Positions 8,693 to 17,700 of a stretch of DNA of 64,000 nt are shown here, one piece after another. The notes beneath the pieces were generated by a model. It made no database searches, was not told the DNA's origin, and saw nothing but the letters and a program-made list of their open reading frames with translations. The stretch spans positions 1 through 64,000 of the forward strand of contig CAZGVE010000004.1 of the NCBI GenBank assembly GCA_964528845.1, in the 5' to 3' direction. The position numbers were made by a program, and so were the translations under genes. The stretch comes from FEN-1191 sp964528845 (lineage in GTDB: Bacteria; Pseudomonadota; Gammaproteobacteria; Steroidobacterales; Steroidobacteraceae). The stretch's first letter is position 1; the number at the start of each line of letters is the position of its first letter.

Positions 8693-9175
8693 ATGAAGCC
8701 TATGCACCACACCGCCATTGACTCCCCGGTCGCGCTCGCCCCCGCCCGCCGGCGCCCGGAAGCGGGCTTTACGCTGATCGAGATCATGGTGGTCGTGATC
8801 ATCATCGGGCTGCTGGCGGCGGTGGTCGTCCCCCAATTCCTAGGTCGCGTCGATGACGCGCGAGTCGCGAAGGCCAAGGAAGACATCCAGGCGATCGAGA
8901 CCGCGCTGACGATGTACAAACTGGACAACTTCAATTATCCGACGCCGGAAACCGGGCTCAAGGCACTGGTGGAGAAGCCGAACGACCCGAACGTCCGGAA
9001 CTGGCGTCCCGGGGGCTATCTGAAGCACCTGAACAAGGATCCATGGGGCAACGACTACCAGTTCCAGGTCCCGGGAAGCCACGGGGAATACGACCTGTTT
9101 TCGTTCGGGGCGGATGGCCAGGCGGGTGGGCAGGGCGTCAACGCGGATATCGGCAACTGGAACCTCGACAACTGA
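8693..9175 (+). CDS. gspG: Type II secretion system major pseudopilin GspG
   Basis: 160 residues. The prepilin site is AG/FTLIE, with Gly25 before the cut and Glu30 as the conserved +5 residue. The hydrophobic helix MVVVIIIGLLAAVVVPQFLG follows. The C-terminal domain has the GspG marks NYPTPETGLKAL, DPWGNDYQF and DLFSFGADGQAGG, the last two contributing to the calcium site. The 24-residue leader is long; a second ATG at 8702 is possible. It is the main subunit of the periplasmic pseudopilus and first gene of gspGHIJKLMN. A TATGAT box at 8649-8654 might be a -10 element, but no good -35 was found. Confidence 0.95.
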   Translation: MKPMHHTAIDSPVALAPARRRPEAGFTLIEIMVVVIIIGLLAAVVVPQFLGRVDDARVAKAKEDIQAIETALTMYKLDNFNYPTPETGLKALVEKPNDPNVRNWRPGGYLKHLNKDPWGNDYQFQVPGSHGEYDLFSFGADGQAGGQGVNADIGNWNLDN

Positions 9176-9203
9176 CGCGGCGCGCGCCAGTGTCGTCACC
9201 GCC

Positions 9204-9836
9204 GTGACCGCGGCCCCCTCCTTGGCTGCTGGCCGTCGCTCCGGGCGCGGCTTCACCCTCCTCGAAATACTGGTGGTCGTCGTGATCATCGGCATCGTGC
9301 TCGCCGGCGCGATCCTGAGCCTCGGCGCGACCGGCAAAGACCGTGCACTCGAGCAGGAGCGAGACCGGCTGGCCGCGATCGCCGCGTACGTGCGCGAGCG
9401 CGGCGCGATGCTGACGCTCGAGTACGGCATCCGCTGCGGATCCCATGGCTACCGATTCACGTACTACGACAACCGCCTGCTGCGCTGGCTGCCCGAGACG
9501 GTCGATGACACCCTGCGCCCGCGGCGCCTGCCGGCCGGACTGCGACTGCGCCTGGTGGTCGAAGGCCGCGAGATCGTGCTGAACGACACCGCACTGACGA
9601 TCAACCCCGCCTCGACGCTGCCCCCGGGGGGCACGCTGTCCGCGCTCGGCTCTGGAGTCACGAGCCTCAACGTCACGACCAGCGACGACAGTCCGCAGAT
9701 CATGCTGTTCTCCAACGGGGACACCAACGCATTCAGCCTCACGCTCGAACGCGAGAACACGGGACGCAGCGCGACGCTGCAGAGCACTCAGGACGGCACG
9801 CTCCAGGTCGGTGACATCATCGAGGCCGCACGATGA
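9204..9836 (+). CDS. gspH: Type II secretion system minor pseudopilin GspH
   Basis: About 210 residues from a GTG at 9204; the open frame extends upstream to an ATG at 9114 inside gspG. The GTG is preferred because it avoids the overlap and gives a leader of normal length, cut at RG/FTLLE (Gly16/Phe17, Glu21 at +5). The hydrophobic helix ILVVVVIIGIVLAGAIL follows, then a variable beta-rich domain. GspH joins the pseudopilus tip complex with I, J and K. It overlaps gspI by four bases. No convincing ribosome-binding site separates the two possible starts. Confidence 0.85.
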   Translation: MTAAPSLAAGRRSGRGFTLLEILVVVVIIGIVLAGAILSLGATGKDRALEQERDRLAAIAAYVRERGAMLTLEYGIRCGSHGYRFTYYDNRLLRWLPETVDDTLRPRRLPAGLRLRLVVEGREIVLNDTALTINPASTLPPGGTLSALGSGVTSLNVTTSDDSPQIMLFSNGDTNAFSLTLERENTGRSATLQSTQDGTLQVGDIIEAAR

Positions 9837-10414
9837 GCGCGCGGCGGATCGCCAGCCCGGGGTTCACGCTGATCGAGGTGCTGGTCGCGCTTGCGATCGT
9901 CGCGCTCGGGATGGGTGCGGTGCTGTCCGCGCTCACCTCCGCGGCAGGCAACGTGCAGGCGCTGCGCGAGAAGACGCTGGCACAGTGGATCGCGCTCAAC
10001 CAGGTCACCGACACGCGCCTGAACCTGCGGGCCCCAGCCATCGGTACTACCGAAGGCGACATCAACAACTTCGGCAATGGCAACTGGCACTGGCAACGTT
10101 CGATATCGAGCGTTGATCTGGTTCCCGGCCTGCTGCAGATCACGCTGCGCGTGCGGCGTGGCACGCCGGCGGGCGTGGCGGCCCCTTCGAAGCCACCGGA
10201 CTGGATCACGACCGTCACGGGATTCCGCGGCGATTCGCTCGCGCCAGCGACCGGCGATCAACCTGACTGGACCGGAACGCCCTTCGGTTCGGCCGGAGGC
10301 GGCAGCAGCAGCAGCAGCGGCGCCGGCGGCGCCGGCGGCGCCAATTCCGGCAATGTCGCCAATCCAGGATCCAGGGTCGGGACTCCGGGTCCCACCAACT
10401 CAGGTGGGCATTGA
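9833..10414 (+). CDS. gspI: Type II secretion system minor pseudopilin GspI
   Basis: 193 residues. The prepilin site PG/FTLIEVLVAL has Gly10 and Glu15 at +5, and the helix LVALAIVALGMGAVLSAL follows. In the family GspI nucleates the tip complex with J and K. This copy is longer than usual: after about residue 145 a Gly/Ser/Ala/Pro-rich tail (GGGSSSSSGAGGAGG and similar) runs to the C-terminus. The tail is likely unstructured and is matched by similar inserts in GspJ and GspK. The stop lies two bases before the preferred gspJ ATG. Confidence 0.92.
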   Translation: MSARRIASPGFTLIEVLVALAIVALGMGAVLSALTSAAGNVQALREKTLAQWIALNQVTDTRLNLRAPAIGTTEGDINNFGNGNWHWQRSISSVDLVPGLLQITLRVRRGTPAGVAAPSKPPDWITTVTGFRGDSLAPATGDQPDWTGTPFGSAGGGSSSSSGAGGAGGANSGNVANPGSRVGTPGPTNSGGH

Positions 10415-10416
10415 AT

Positions 10417-11190
10417 ATGGCCCGCGACCAGGGTTTTACGCTGGTGGAACTGCTCGTGGCGCTGTTCATCACGGCGATCATGTTCACGATCGGCTATCGC
10501 GGGCTCGACCAGGCGCTCACGAGCCGGCGCGCGCTGGACGAGCAGTCGGCGCGGCTGATCGCCGTGCAGCAGGCAATGCGCACGATCGAGCAGGATTTCG
10601 AGCTGCTGCAGCCGCGTCCGGTGCGCCAGCCGATCGGCGACGGCTACCTGCCAGCGCTGCAGAGCACCCAGGACCTCGGCCCCAATGCGCCGCTGACCGC
10701 CGCGACCGCCGGCCTCGGCAGCACCACGAGCGGCAGCACCACGAGCGGCAGCACCACGAGCGGCAGCGGCAATAGCCCAGGCGGGGGCACCGGGCTGGGC
10801 GGCGGGTCGGCTGGCAGTCTCGGGGGCACTACGGCGCCCCTCGTGACGCTGACGCGCGGCAGCTGGACCAACCCCGTCGGGCTACCGCGCTCCGAACTGC
10901 AGCGTGTCAGTTATTCGATCGAGAACGGTTCCCTGGTGCGCTCGTACTGGCCAGTGCTCGATGCGACCACGCCAGTGGCGCCGGTCAAGCGCACGCTGGT
11001 CGAGCACGTGAGGCGGCTGACGCTGCGCTACATGGATGCGGGGCGGCAGTGGCAGAGCGCCTGGCCACCCGGCAATCTCGGCGCCGCGACGTTCAACCAG
11101 ACGCTGCGCCTGCGCCCGGTGGCCGTCGAGGTCACGCTCGAGCTGGAAGACTGGGGCGTCGTGCTGCGCTACATCGAGGTGCCGGGATGA
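10417..11190 (+). CDS. gspJ: Type II secretion system minor pseudopilin GspJ
   Basis: 257 residues from the ATG at 10417 (a TTG six bases earlier is also open). The site QG/FTLVELLVAL has Gly6 and Glu11 at +5. The GspJ-type segments FTIGYRGLDQAL and EQDFELLQPRPVR are present. A low-complexity insert in the middle includes three exact STTSG repeats coded by a 15-bp tandem repeat. The C-terminal half has the usual SYSIENGSLVRSYWPVLD and LELEDWGVVLRYIEVPG regions. It overlaps gspK by four bases (ATGA). Confidence 0.92.
   Translation: MARDQGFTLVELLVALFITAIMFTIGYRGLDQALTSRRALDEQSARLIAVQQAMRTIEQDFELLQPRPVRQPIGDGYLPALQSTQDLGPNAPLTAATAGLGSTTSGSTTSGSTTSGSGNSPGGGTGLGGGSAGSLGGTTAPLVTLTRGSWTNPVGLPRSELQRVSYSIENGSLVRSYWPVLDATTPVAPVKRTLVEHVRRLTLRYMDAGRQWQSAWPPGNLGAATFNQTLRLRPVAVEVTLELEDWGVVLRYIEVPG
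10717..10767 (+). repeat. 15-bp tandem repeat inside gspJ
   Basis: The unit GGCAGCACCACGAGC occurs three times without change at 10717-10761 and is followed by a partial copy to 10767. It codes for GSTTS units and keeps the reading frame, so copy-number change would alter only linker length. Exact identity including third codon positions points to recent slippage or expansion. Confidence 0.9.
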
Positions 11191-12257
11191 GGCGGCACGG
11201 CCAGCGGGGCATCGCACTGATTACGGCCATCGTCCTGGTGGCGATCGCCACCGTGGTCGCTACCGCGATCGCATTCTCGAGTGCAATGGCTGCCCGCCGC
11301 GCAACCACGGTGTTCGGCGCCGACCAGAGTCTGCTCGCGGCTGAGGGCGCGGAAGCCGTGGCGGCCTACCTGCTCAAGCAGTCCATGAGTTCCGGCCCCG
11401 CGACACCCGCGGGCGGAGCAGGCAGCTCCAGCGCTGCCGCCGCGAGCAGCTCCGGCGGCAATGCCGCCGGCAGCGCCGGATCAGCGGCGAATCCGGCGCA
11501 GTCGAATGCCGGCAGCCAGGTCACGGCGCTCAACCAGCTCTGGGCTCGCAGTTACGGTCCGACCCAGCTGCTGCCTGGCGTGATGCTCGAATCGTTCCAG
11601 CTGGAGGACCAGCAGGCCAAATTCAACATCAACAATCTCGCACCCGGTCCGACCGGGTCGACCGACCCGCTGTCGAAGCAGCAGTTCGAAGTGCTGCTGA
11701 GCCTGCTGAACATCGATACGAAGTGGGCCGGAATCGTCGCGGACTGGATCGACTCGGATGTCGAGCCGAACGCCCCGTTCGGAGCCGAGGACAGCGTGTA
11801 CCTGTCATTGGATCCCCAGTTCCGGGTCGCGAACCAGCCGGTCAGCAGCATCTCGGAGCTGCTGGCGACCGGCATGGGACGGGAGGTCTACGATCGCATC
11901 GCGCCCTTCATCACCGCGCTGCCCTCGGGGCCAGGCTCGGCGATCAATGTCTGCACGGCCTCCGGGGTGGTGCTCGACTCCATCAGCGGCCGCCAGGATT
12001 ACATCAACAACGACCCGAACGCGCTGGCGATGCAACGCCAGGCGGAAGGCTGCTTTCCGACGCTGCAGGTGTTCCAGGCCAGCCTCAATCCACAGACCAG
12101 CGCGCAGCTCGCGGGCCGTCTCGGCCAACAATCGTCTTACTTCCGTCTGGTATGTTTCATCACTATTGGCACTGCCCGGTTCCGCTTGTACAGTCTGTTG
12201 CAGCGCGACCCCAGCGGTCAGGTACGCGTCGTTCTCAGGACCTTCGGCACGGAATGA
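11187..12257 (+). CDS. gspK: Type II secretion system minor pseudopilin GspK
   Basis: 356 residues. The start ATG at 11187 overlaps the gspJ stop and gives the short leader MRRHGQRG followed by IALITAIVLVAIATVV. The +5 residue is Thr, not Glu, which is the normal exception in GspK and lets it cap the tip. The large GspK domain is recognisable in FQLEDQQAKFNINNL, ADWIDSD and FISELL-like segments. A Ser/Ala/Gly-rich insert lies between about residues 70 and 110. It overlaps gspL by four bases. Confidence 0.93.
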   Translation: MRRHGQRGIALITAIVLVAIATVVATAIAFSSAMAARRATTVFGADQSLLAAEGAEAVAAYLLKQSMSSGPATPAGGAGSSSAAAASSSGGNAAGSAGSAANPAQSNAGSQVTALNQLWARSYGPTQLLPGVMLESFQLEDQQAKFNINNLAPGPTGSTDPLSKQQFEVLLSLLNIDTKWAGIVADWIDSDVEPNAPFGAEDSVYLSLDPQFRVANQPVSSISELLATGMGREVYDRIAPFITALPSGPGSAINVCTASGVVLDSISGRQDYINNDPNALAMQRQAEGCFPTLQVFQASLNPQTSAQLAGRLGQQSSYFRLVCFITIGTARFRLYSLLQRDPSGQVRVVLRTFGTE

Positions 12258-13513
12258 ACATGACGGAATGGCTCATTGTGCGTATGACCCACGGTGCCGC
12301 CGGCGAGTGCGCCTGGCTGCTCGCCGATGCGCAGGGACAACCGCTTGGAATGCCAGCCACAGGTCCGCTCGCGCAGGCGGCGCTGCTCGCTCCGGGCCGC
12401 CGCATCGGCGTGCTGGTGCCGACGTCCGACGTGCTGTTCACCGAGGTGGAGCTGCCGACCAAGGGTGGCGTGAAGCCCCAGCAGGTGGTCCCGTTCGCAC
12501 TCGAGGAGCAGCTGGCCGCCGATATTGACACTTTGCACTTCGCGATCGGTGCACGGGTCGAGAGCAGCGGCCGGACCACGGTCGCGGTAGTTACGCGCGA
12601 ACTGATGAACGGCTGGCTCGCGAGCCTGACCGCAGCCGGCCTGGTGCCGGAGTTCATCGGTGCGGATGCCGCGTTGCTGCCCGACAACCCCGGACACACA
12701 ATCGCGATGCTCGATGGCGACATGCTATGCCTGCGCCGCAGTGGGCAGGGGCCGCTGGCTCTCCCGGCAGACCAGATCGCCGCGGCGCTCACCGTGACCT
12801 TCGGAGACGCACTGGCTTCCGAGCATCTGCTGTTCTACGTCTCCCCCGAGGAGTGGAAGCGGCGCGCAGCGGAGATCGAGGCCCTGCGCGGCGCCTGCGC
12901 GAGCCTCAAGGTCCAGCTGCTCACTACGGGTCCGCTGCCGCTGCTGGCGCCGCAGATCGCCTCCGGTACCGGAATCAATCTGCTGAGCGGCAACTACGCG
13001 CCCAAGAGTGCGGCTGGCGGGGGCTGGCGACGCTGGCGGCTGGCGGCGGTGCTCGCCGTGGCGCTGTTCGCTGTCCATGTGACCGGCCTGTCCATCGAAC
13101 TGGTCCAGCAGTCACGCGCCGAACACGCTCTTGACCAGTCGATCGGCGACATCGCGCGCGTGGCGCTGCCCGGCGATTCCGGCGGCGGCGCGGTGCGCAC
13201 GCGCGTCGAACAGCGGTTGCTGAGCGCGCAGGACGAGGCCGCCAGCGGCGGCCTGATGCCGGCGATGGCGGCGCTCGCGCAGGCACTCAACACCGCGCCA
13301 GGCACCACGCTGCAGGGGCTCTCGATGCGCGACGGGGGCATGGATCTGCGCCTCAAGGCTGCCGATGCCGAGACGCTCGAGCATATCAACGAGTCATTGC
13401 GCAGCAATGGCTGGCAGGCCGAACTGACTTCCGGTGGCGCCAGCGCCGCCGGCTATGAGGGCCGCATTCGGATGCGGCCACCGGGCGCGCCGCGAGCGCG
13501 TCGCAACACATGA
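12254..13513 (+). CDS. gspL: Type II secretion system inner-membrane platform protein GspL
   Basis: 419 residues from the ATG at 12254, which overlaps the gspK stop. The cytoplasmic N-terminal actin-like domain shows LLPTSD-like VLVPTSDVLFTEVELP and VVPFALEEQLAADID, the part that binds the GspE ATPase. One membrane helix lies near residues 259-279 (AAVLAVALFAVHVTGLSI). A periplasmic ferredoxin-like domain follows and pairs with GspM. The C-terminus is unusually basic and Pro-rich. GspE itself is not encoded in this window. Confidence 0.92.
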   Translation: MNMTEWLIVRMTHGAAGECAWLLADAQGQPLGMPATGPLAQAALLAPGRRIGVLVPTSDVLFTEVELPTKGGVKPQQVVPFALEEQLAADIDTLHFAIGARVESSGRTTVAVVTRELMNGWLASLTAAGLVPEFIGADAALLPDNPGHTIAMLDGDMLCLRRSGQGPLALPADQIAAALTVTFGDALASEHLLFYVSPEEWKRRAAEIEALRGACASLKVQLLTTGPLPLLAPQIASGTGINLLSGNYAPKSAAGGGWRRWRLAAVLAVALFAVHVTGLSIELVQQSRAEHALDQSIGDIARVALPGDSGGGAVRTRVEQRLLSAQDEAASGGLMPAMAALAQALNTAPGTTLQGLSMRDGGMDLRLKAADAETLEHINESLRSNGWQAELTSGGASAAGYEGRIRMRPPGAPRARRNT

Positions 13514-13992
13514 TCTACTCAATGCCCCGCAGCCTGGATGCCTTGAACCCCCGTGAGCGGCGCATCGTGACCGTGGGCGCAGGTCTCGCCGCATTGCTGC
13601 TCCTGCTCGCCGTAGTGCTGCCGATGCAGCACAAGGTCAGCGAGCTGGATCAGCGCATCGCCCACAAGCAGGACGACCTCGCGTGGCTGCGATCCATGGC
13701 GCCGCAGCTCGCGGGACTGCAGGCGAGCCAGCCGCGCGCGCTGCATGAATCGCTGGTCGTTGTGGTCGATCGAACCGCGCGCCAGTCGGGACTCGAACAT
13801 GCGCTGGTGGGCAGTCAGCCGAGCGGCGATGGCGGACTGAACGTGCGGCTCGAACAGACCCCGTTCGACGGACTGATCTCCTGGCTGTCACAGCTGCACG
13901 AACTCTATGGCATCCGCGTGGATGCAGCGGATTTCGATGCGGCCGGAACCACCGGCACGGTCAACGCAAGCCTGGTACTGCGCGCGCGCTGA
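13510..13992 (+). CDS. gspM: Type II secretion system protein GspM
   Basis: 160 residues, overlapping gspL by four bases. A short cytoplasmic start with LNPRERRIV is followed by one membrane helix (about residues 23-40) and a periplasmic domain with LVVVVDRTARQSGLE and FDGLISWLSQLHELYGIRV, typical of GspM. It partners GspL in the inner-membrane platform. The match is through the layout and conserved segments rather than a strict motif. Confidence 0.9.
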   Translation: MIYSMPRSLDALNPRERRIVTVGAGLAALLLLLAVVLPMQHKVSELDQRIAHKQDDLAWLRSMAPQLAGLQASQPRALHESLVVVVDRTARQSGLEHALVGSQPSGDGGLNVRLEQTPFDGLISWLSQLHELYGIRVDAADFDAAGTTGTVNASLVLRAR

Positions 13993-13993
13993 C

Positions 13994-14740
13994 ATGTCGT
14001 TCCGGTCCGCACTGATCCTCGCGGCACTGGTATTCGTGCTCACTGTGCTGGTCCGGCTTCCCGCCAGCGTGCTGCTCTCGCATACACCCGTGGCGCTGCA
14101 GTGCAGCGGTGCATCCGGAACGCTATGGCGCGGCTCCTGCGGCACGCTCGCGTTCGGCCCGCGCAGCGTGCGCGAGGTGCGCTGGACGCTGCATCCCGGG
14201 CCCCTGCTGCGCGCCCGCATTGCGCTGGATCTGTCGAGTCTGGATCCGGACGCCACTGGCCAGGGGCACGTGGAATGGCGACCCGGCGGCGAACTGCTGA
14301 TCGAGCGCCTGAACGCGCTGCTCCGACCGCCGCAGACTGCGACGCTGATGCCGGCGGGCTGGAGCGGGTCGATGCAGCTGGCCATCGAGCGGGCGCACGT
14401 GCGCGATGGGCATCTGGTGGAGCTCGCTGGCACGCTCGACCTGCGCGAGCTGCAGCTGCGTGCGCCGCGCACGGCGTTCGGCAGCTACGAGCTGCTGATT
14501 GCACCGGACACCGGTACCGGCGGCCCCGGGGACGCGCCGATGGTGGGTACGCTTCGCGACCTCGAAGGACCACTATCGCTGCAGGGCCAGATGCGGCTCA
14601 CGCCGCAGGGCAGCTACGAATTGTCGGGGAAGGTGGCGCCGCGCGAAGAGGCGAACTCGGATGTGCGGCAGCTGTTAGGGCTGCTGGGGCCGGCCGGTGC
14701 GGACGGCGCACGCGAGTTCTCCCTCACCGGTACGCTCTAG
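13994..14740 (+). CDS. gspN: Type II secretion system protein GspN
   Basis: 248 residues from the ATG at 13994, one base after the gspM stop. An N-terminal membrane helix (residues 6-24) leads into a periplasmic domain with GTLWRGSCGTLAFG and VRWTLHPGPLLRARIAL, characteristic of GspN. GspN is found in only some type II systems and its role is uncertain. It closes this gsp run; the next gene is convergent. Confidence 0.88.
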   Translation: MSFRSALILAALVFVLTVLVRLPASVLLSHTPVALQCSGASGTLWRGSCGTLAFGPRSVREVRWTLHPGPLLRARIALDLSSLDPDATGQGHVEWRPGGELLIERLNALLRPPQTATLMPAGWSGSMQLAIERAHVRDGHLVELAGTLDLRELQLRAPRTAFGSYELLIAPDTGTGGPGDAPMVGTLRDLEGPLSLQGQMRLTPQGSYELSGKVAPREEANSDVRQLLGLLGPAGADGAREFSLTGTL

Positions 14741-14758
14741 CGAGCACCGCGGCCGGGT

Positions 14759-17700
14759 CTAGCGCTCCAGCTCGCGGAATACGCCCAGTAGCGGAAAATA
14801 CAGCGCCGTGCGCGCGGGCGCACCGCCGAGCCCCGATGCCAGCGCCGCGTAGCGCTCGAGCTGCCCGCGGTAGCGCTGCAGTTCCGCCGCGATGAACGCT
14901 TCCAGTGCACCGCCTTCATGCACGCTGGTCTTGAAATCCACGATCCAGCGGTCCCCGTGCGCGTCGATGAGCATGCGGTCGATGATCACGTTCACGACGC
15001 GTCCGCCATGCATCCCGGTGAGGCGCCACTCGCTGTGCGCCTCCGGATGCTCGTTCGAGAGCAGCCAGCGGCCGCGCGGATCAGCGAGCGTAGCCTCCAG
15101 CGCCGCAAGTACGCGCTGCCCGGCCGCGGCACGCTCCGCGGCCGGTACTCCCAGCTCTCCGAGCCACGCCCCATAGTGCTCGCGCGCACGCGGTGCCGGG
15201 CGGTTCGGCGACCGGTCGGTACCCGTCGCCAGTCGCTGCAGTTCCGCATGCACGACGGTGCCGACCGCGCGCGCGGTGAGTCCGACCCAGTGGTACTCGG
15301 GCAGCTCGCGGGTCGCGGGCGCGGCCAACCGCAGGCGCTCGATCGGTGGAGGCTGCGGCAGCGCCGGCAGCGCCCAGCCGTCCGGTACTCGCCACAGCGC
15401 GGGGGCCGCGCCATCCTGCACTGCAGGCGCTGGCACCGCGGCCATGCCCGGTTCGCTGCCCGGCCGCGCAGCTGGCGCTGCCGCCGCGGCCAGGAACTCC
15501 TGTTCCAGCGCCGGCCACAGGTGCGAGAGCAGGGAGCCCGGTGCCGGCGCGGCAATCGCCGCGCCGGCCGGCCCGGTGCGCAGCGGACAGGCCGCCAGCA
15601 GGTGCAGGTTCTCGCGGGCACGCGTCATCGCGACATAGAGCAGGCGGACGCGCTCGAGGCGCGTGCGCTCGCGCCGCAGCCCCTTGATGTAGGCGCCGAG
15701 CGTGTGTTGCCGCGGCTCCTCGTTTGCCCGGATCGGGGCGAGCAGCAGGTCGCTGCCACTACGGGCGCGGGGCAGTTCGATCCAGTGCAGCAGCGGATCG
15801 CGGTCCGGAGCGGTGCGGCGCGCGAGACCCGGCAGGATCACGACGTCCCACTCCAGGCCCTTCGCCGCGTGAATCGTCATGATTTCAATCGCACCGGGCT
15901 GTGGCGGCGCGCTCGAGTACAGGCGTTCGGTGAGCTCCTGCATGGCCTCTCCGGCCAGCGCGCTGGCGTCCGGATGCTGCGCCAGCGCGTCGAGGTACGC
16001 GCGCGCATCGAGCCGCTCCTGCTCATGCGGATAGATCGCCGGCCCTCCGAGGCGCAGCCAGCAGTGCAGCGTGCGGCGCCACAGGGGCAGCGCGCGCTCG
16101 GCTCCGCGCAGCGCCGGCTCGAGCGCCGCGCACAGCCGCGCGACTCGGGCGCGATCCGGTCCGGCTCCGCCGGCCGCCGTAAGGCCGGCGTAGAGATCGG
16201 CGCCCGCTTGCTCCATCAGCGTCTCGAGCACGCCGAGCGGCACGCCACACCACGGTGCCCGCAATAGCGCCACCCAGGCCGTACGGTCGCCGCCATGCAC
16301 CAGTGCGCGCGTCAGCGCGAGCAGATCGCGCACCACTGCCCGCTCGCGCAGTCGTTCGAGATCCACACCGCGCAGCGTGAAGCCGGCATCGCGCAGCGCC
16401 GGCACGATTGCCGCGGCGTGATCGCGGCTCGCGACCAGGATCGCAATCGAGGCGTCCGGCCGATGCGCCCGTGCATCGCGGACGATCTGCAGCACGCGCG
16501 CAGCCTCCTCGACCGGATCGGCCTCCGGCAGCGCATGTACACGCAACGCCGCGTCCCCGACGCCTTGGGCCGTGGGCGGCGCCGGCCGTCCGGGAATCGA
16601 GGGCAGGAAGCGAATCGCCGCGAGCCTCGCGTCGTCCTGCGCCGGAAACAGGCGCGCGCAATGCTCATTGATCCAACCGACGAGCGACGGGCGCGAGCGA
16701 AAATTGCACCGCAGCTCCAAAGGCTGCAGCACCACCGGACCCACGCCATAGGCGCGCGCCTGCAGGAACAGTCCCACTTCGGCCTCGCGGAACTGGTAGA
16801 TCGACTGCATTGGGTCGCCCACCAGGAACAGCGTGCGCCCATCGGCCGCTTCCCACCCGGCGGTGAGCATCTGCAGCAAGCCGTACTGCTCGAGCGAAGT
16901 GTCCTGGAATTCATCGACCAGCACGTGGCGCAGCGCCGCGCCGAAGCGCAGCGCCAGATCCGAGGGCTCGCCCTGCTCGTGCAGCGCCTGGCGCGCCGCC
17001 GCGGCCACGTAGGCATGGTCGACCGTGCCGCTCGCGACGAACTCGAGCTGCAGCTCTGCTGCGGCTTGCGTGAGCAGCGTCGCCAGCGCCTCCAGCGCAG
17101 CACGATCGGCCAATCCGGGCTGGGCATCGGGCAGTTCCTGGATCGCGCGCAGCACCTGCTCCGCGCCGGCGTGTTCGCTCACCTGCTCTATCCAGCGGCG
17201 CGCCCGTTCCTTCAGCGCAGCTGCGGTGCGCTCGAAGCCTTCGCGCCGCGTGAGCTGCCTGCGCCAGCCGTGCTCCGTGAGCGCGATGCGGCACAGAGCA
17301 CGCCAGCGCGGCAGGCACTGCGGATCTGCGCTCAGCGCGCCCGGGACCCCGGTCAGCTCCGGGAGTGCGCACTGCGCGAGGAGAGCCTCTGCGTCCTGCC
17401 ACAGCGCGGCCGGCAGGCGTGCCAGCGCCGCCGCGAGCGCCCCGCACACCACGCTGTGCAGGCTCTCGCGCACCCGTTCGGCCAGCGCGCCCTCGCGCTG
17501 CTGCAGCACGCGCGGCAACCAGTGGGTGCGCCGCTCGAGCATTTCGCTGAGCAGCTCCTCGAGCCGCGGCCAGCGATTGTCCAGGCGCTCGAACAGCACT
17601 GCAGCGGCCCCGGCCAGCGTCTCATCCCGCAGCGCCTCCCGCAGCGCCCGCCGCGCGGCGCGGCGGTACAGCGGCTTTGGCGTCGGCGCGATCCGCGGCG

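Noticed and set aside
9114..9203. Upstream ATG of gspH inside gspG
   Set aside because: It would give a 46-residue leader before the prepilin cut, far longer than usual, and a 62-base overlap with gspG; the GTG at 9204 gives a normal leader.
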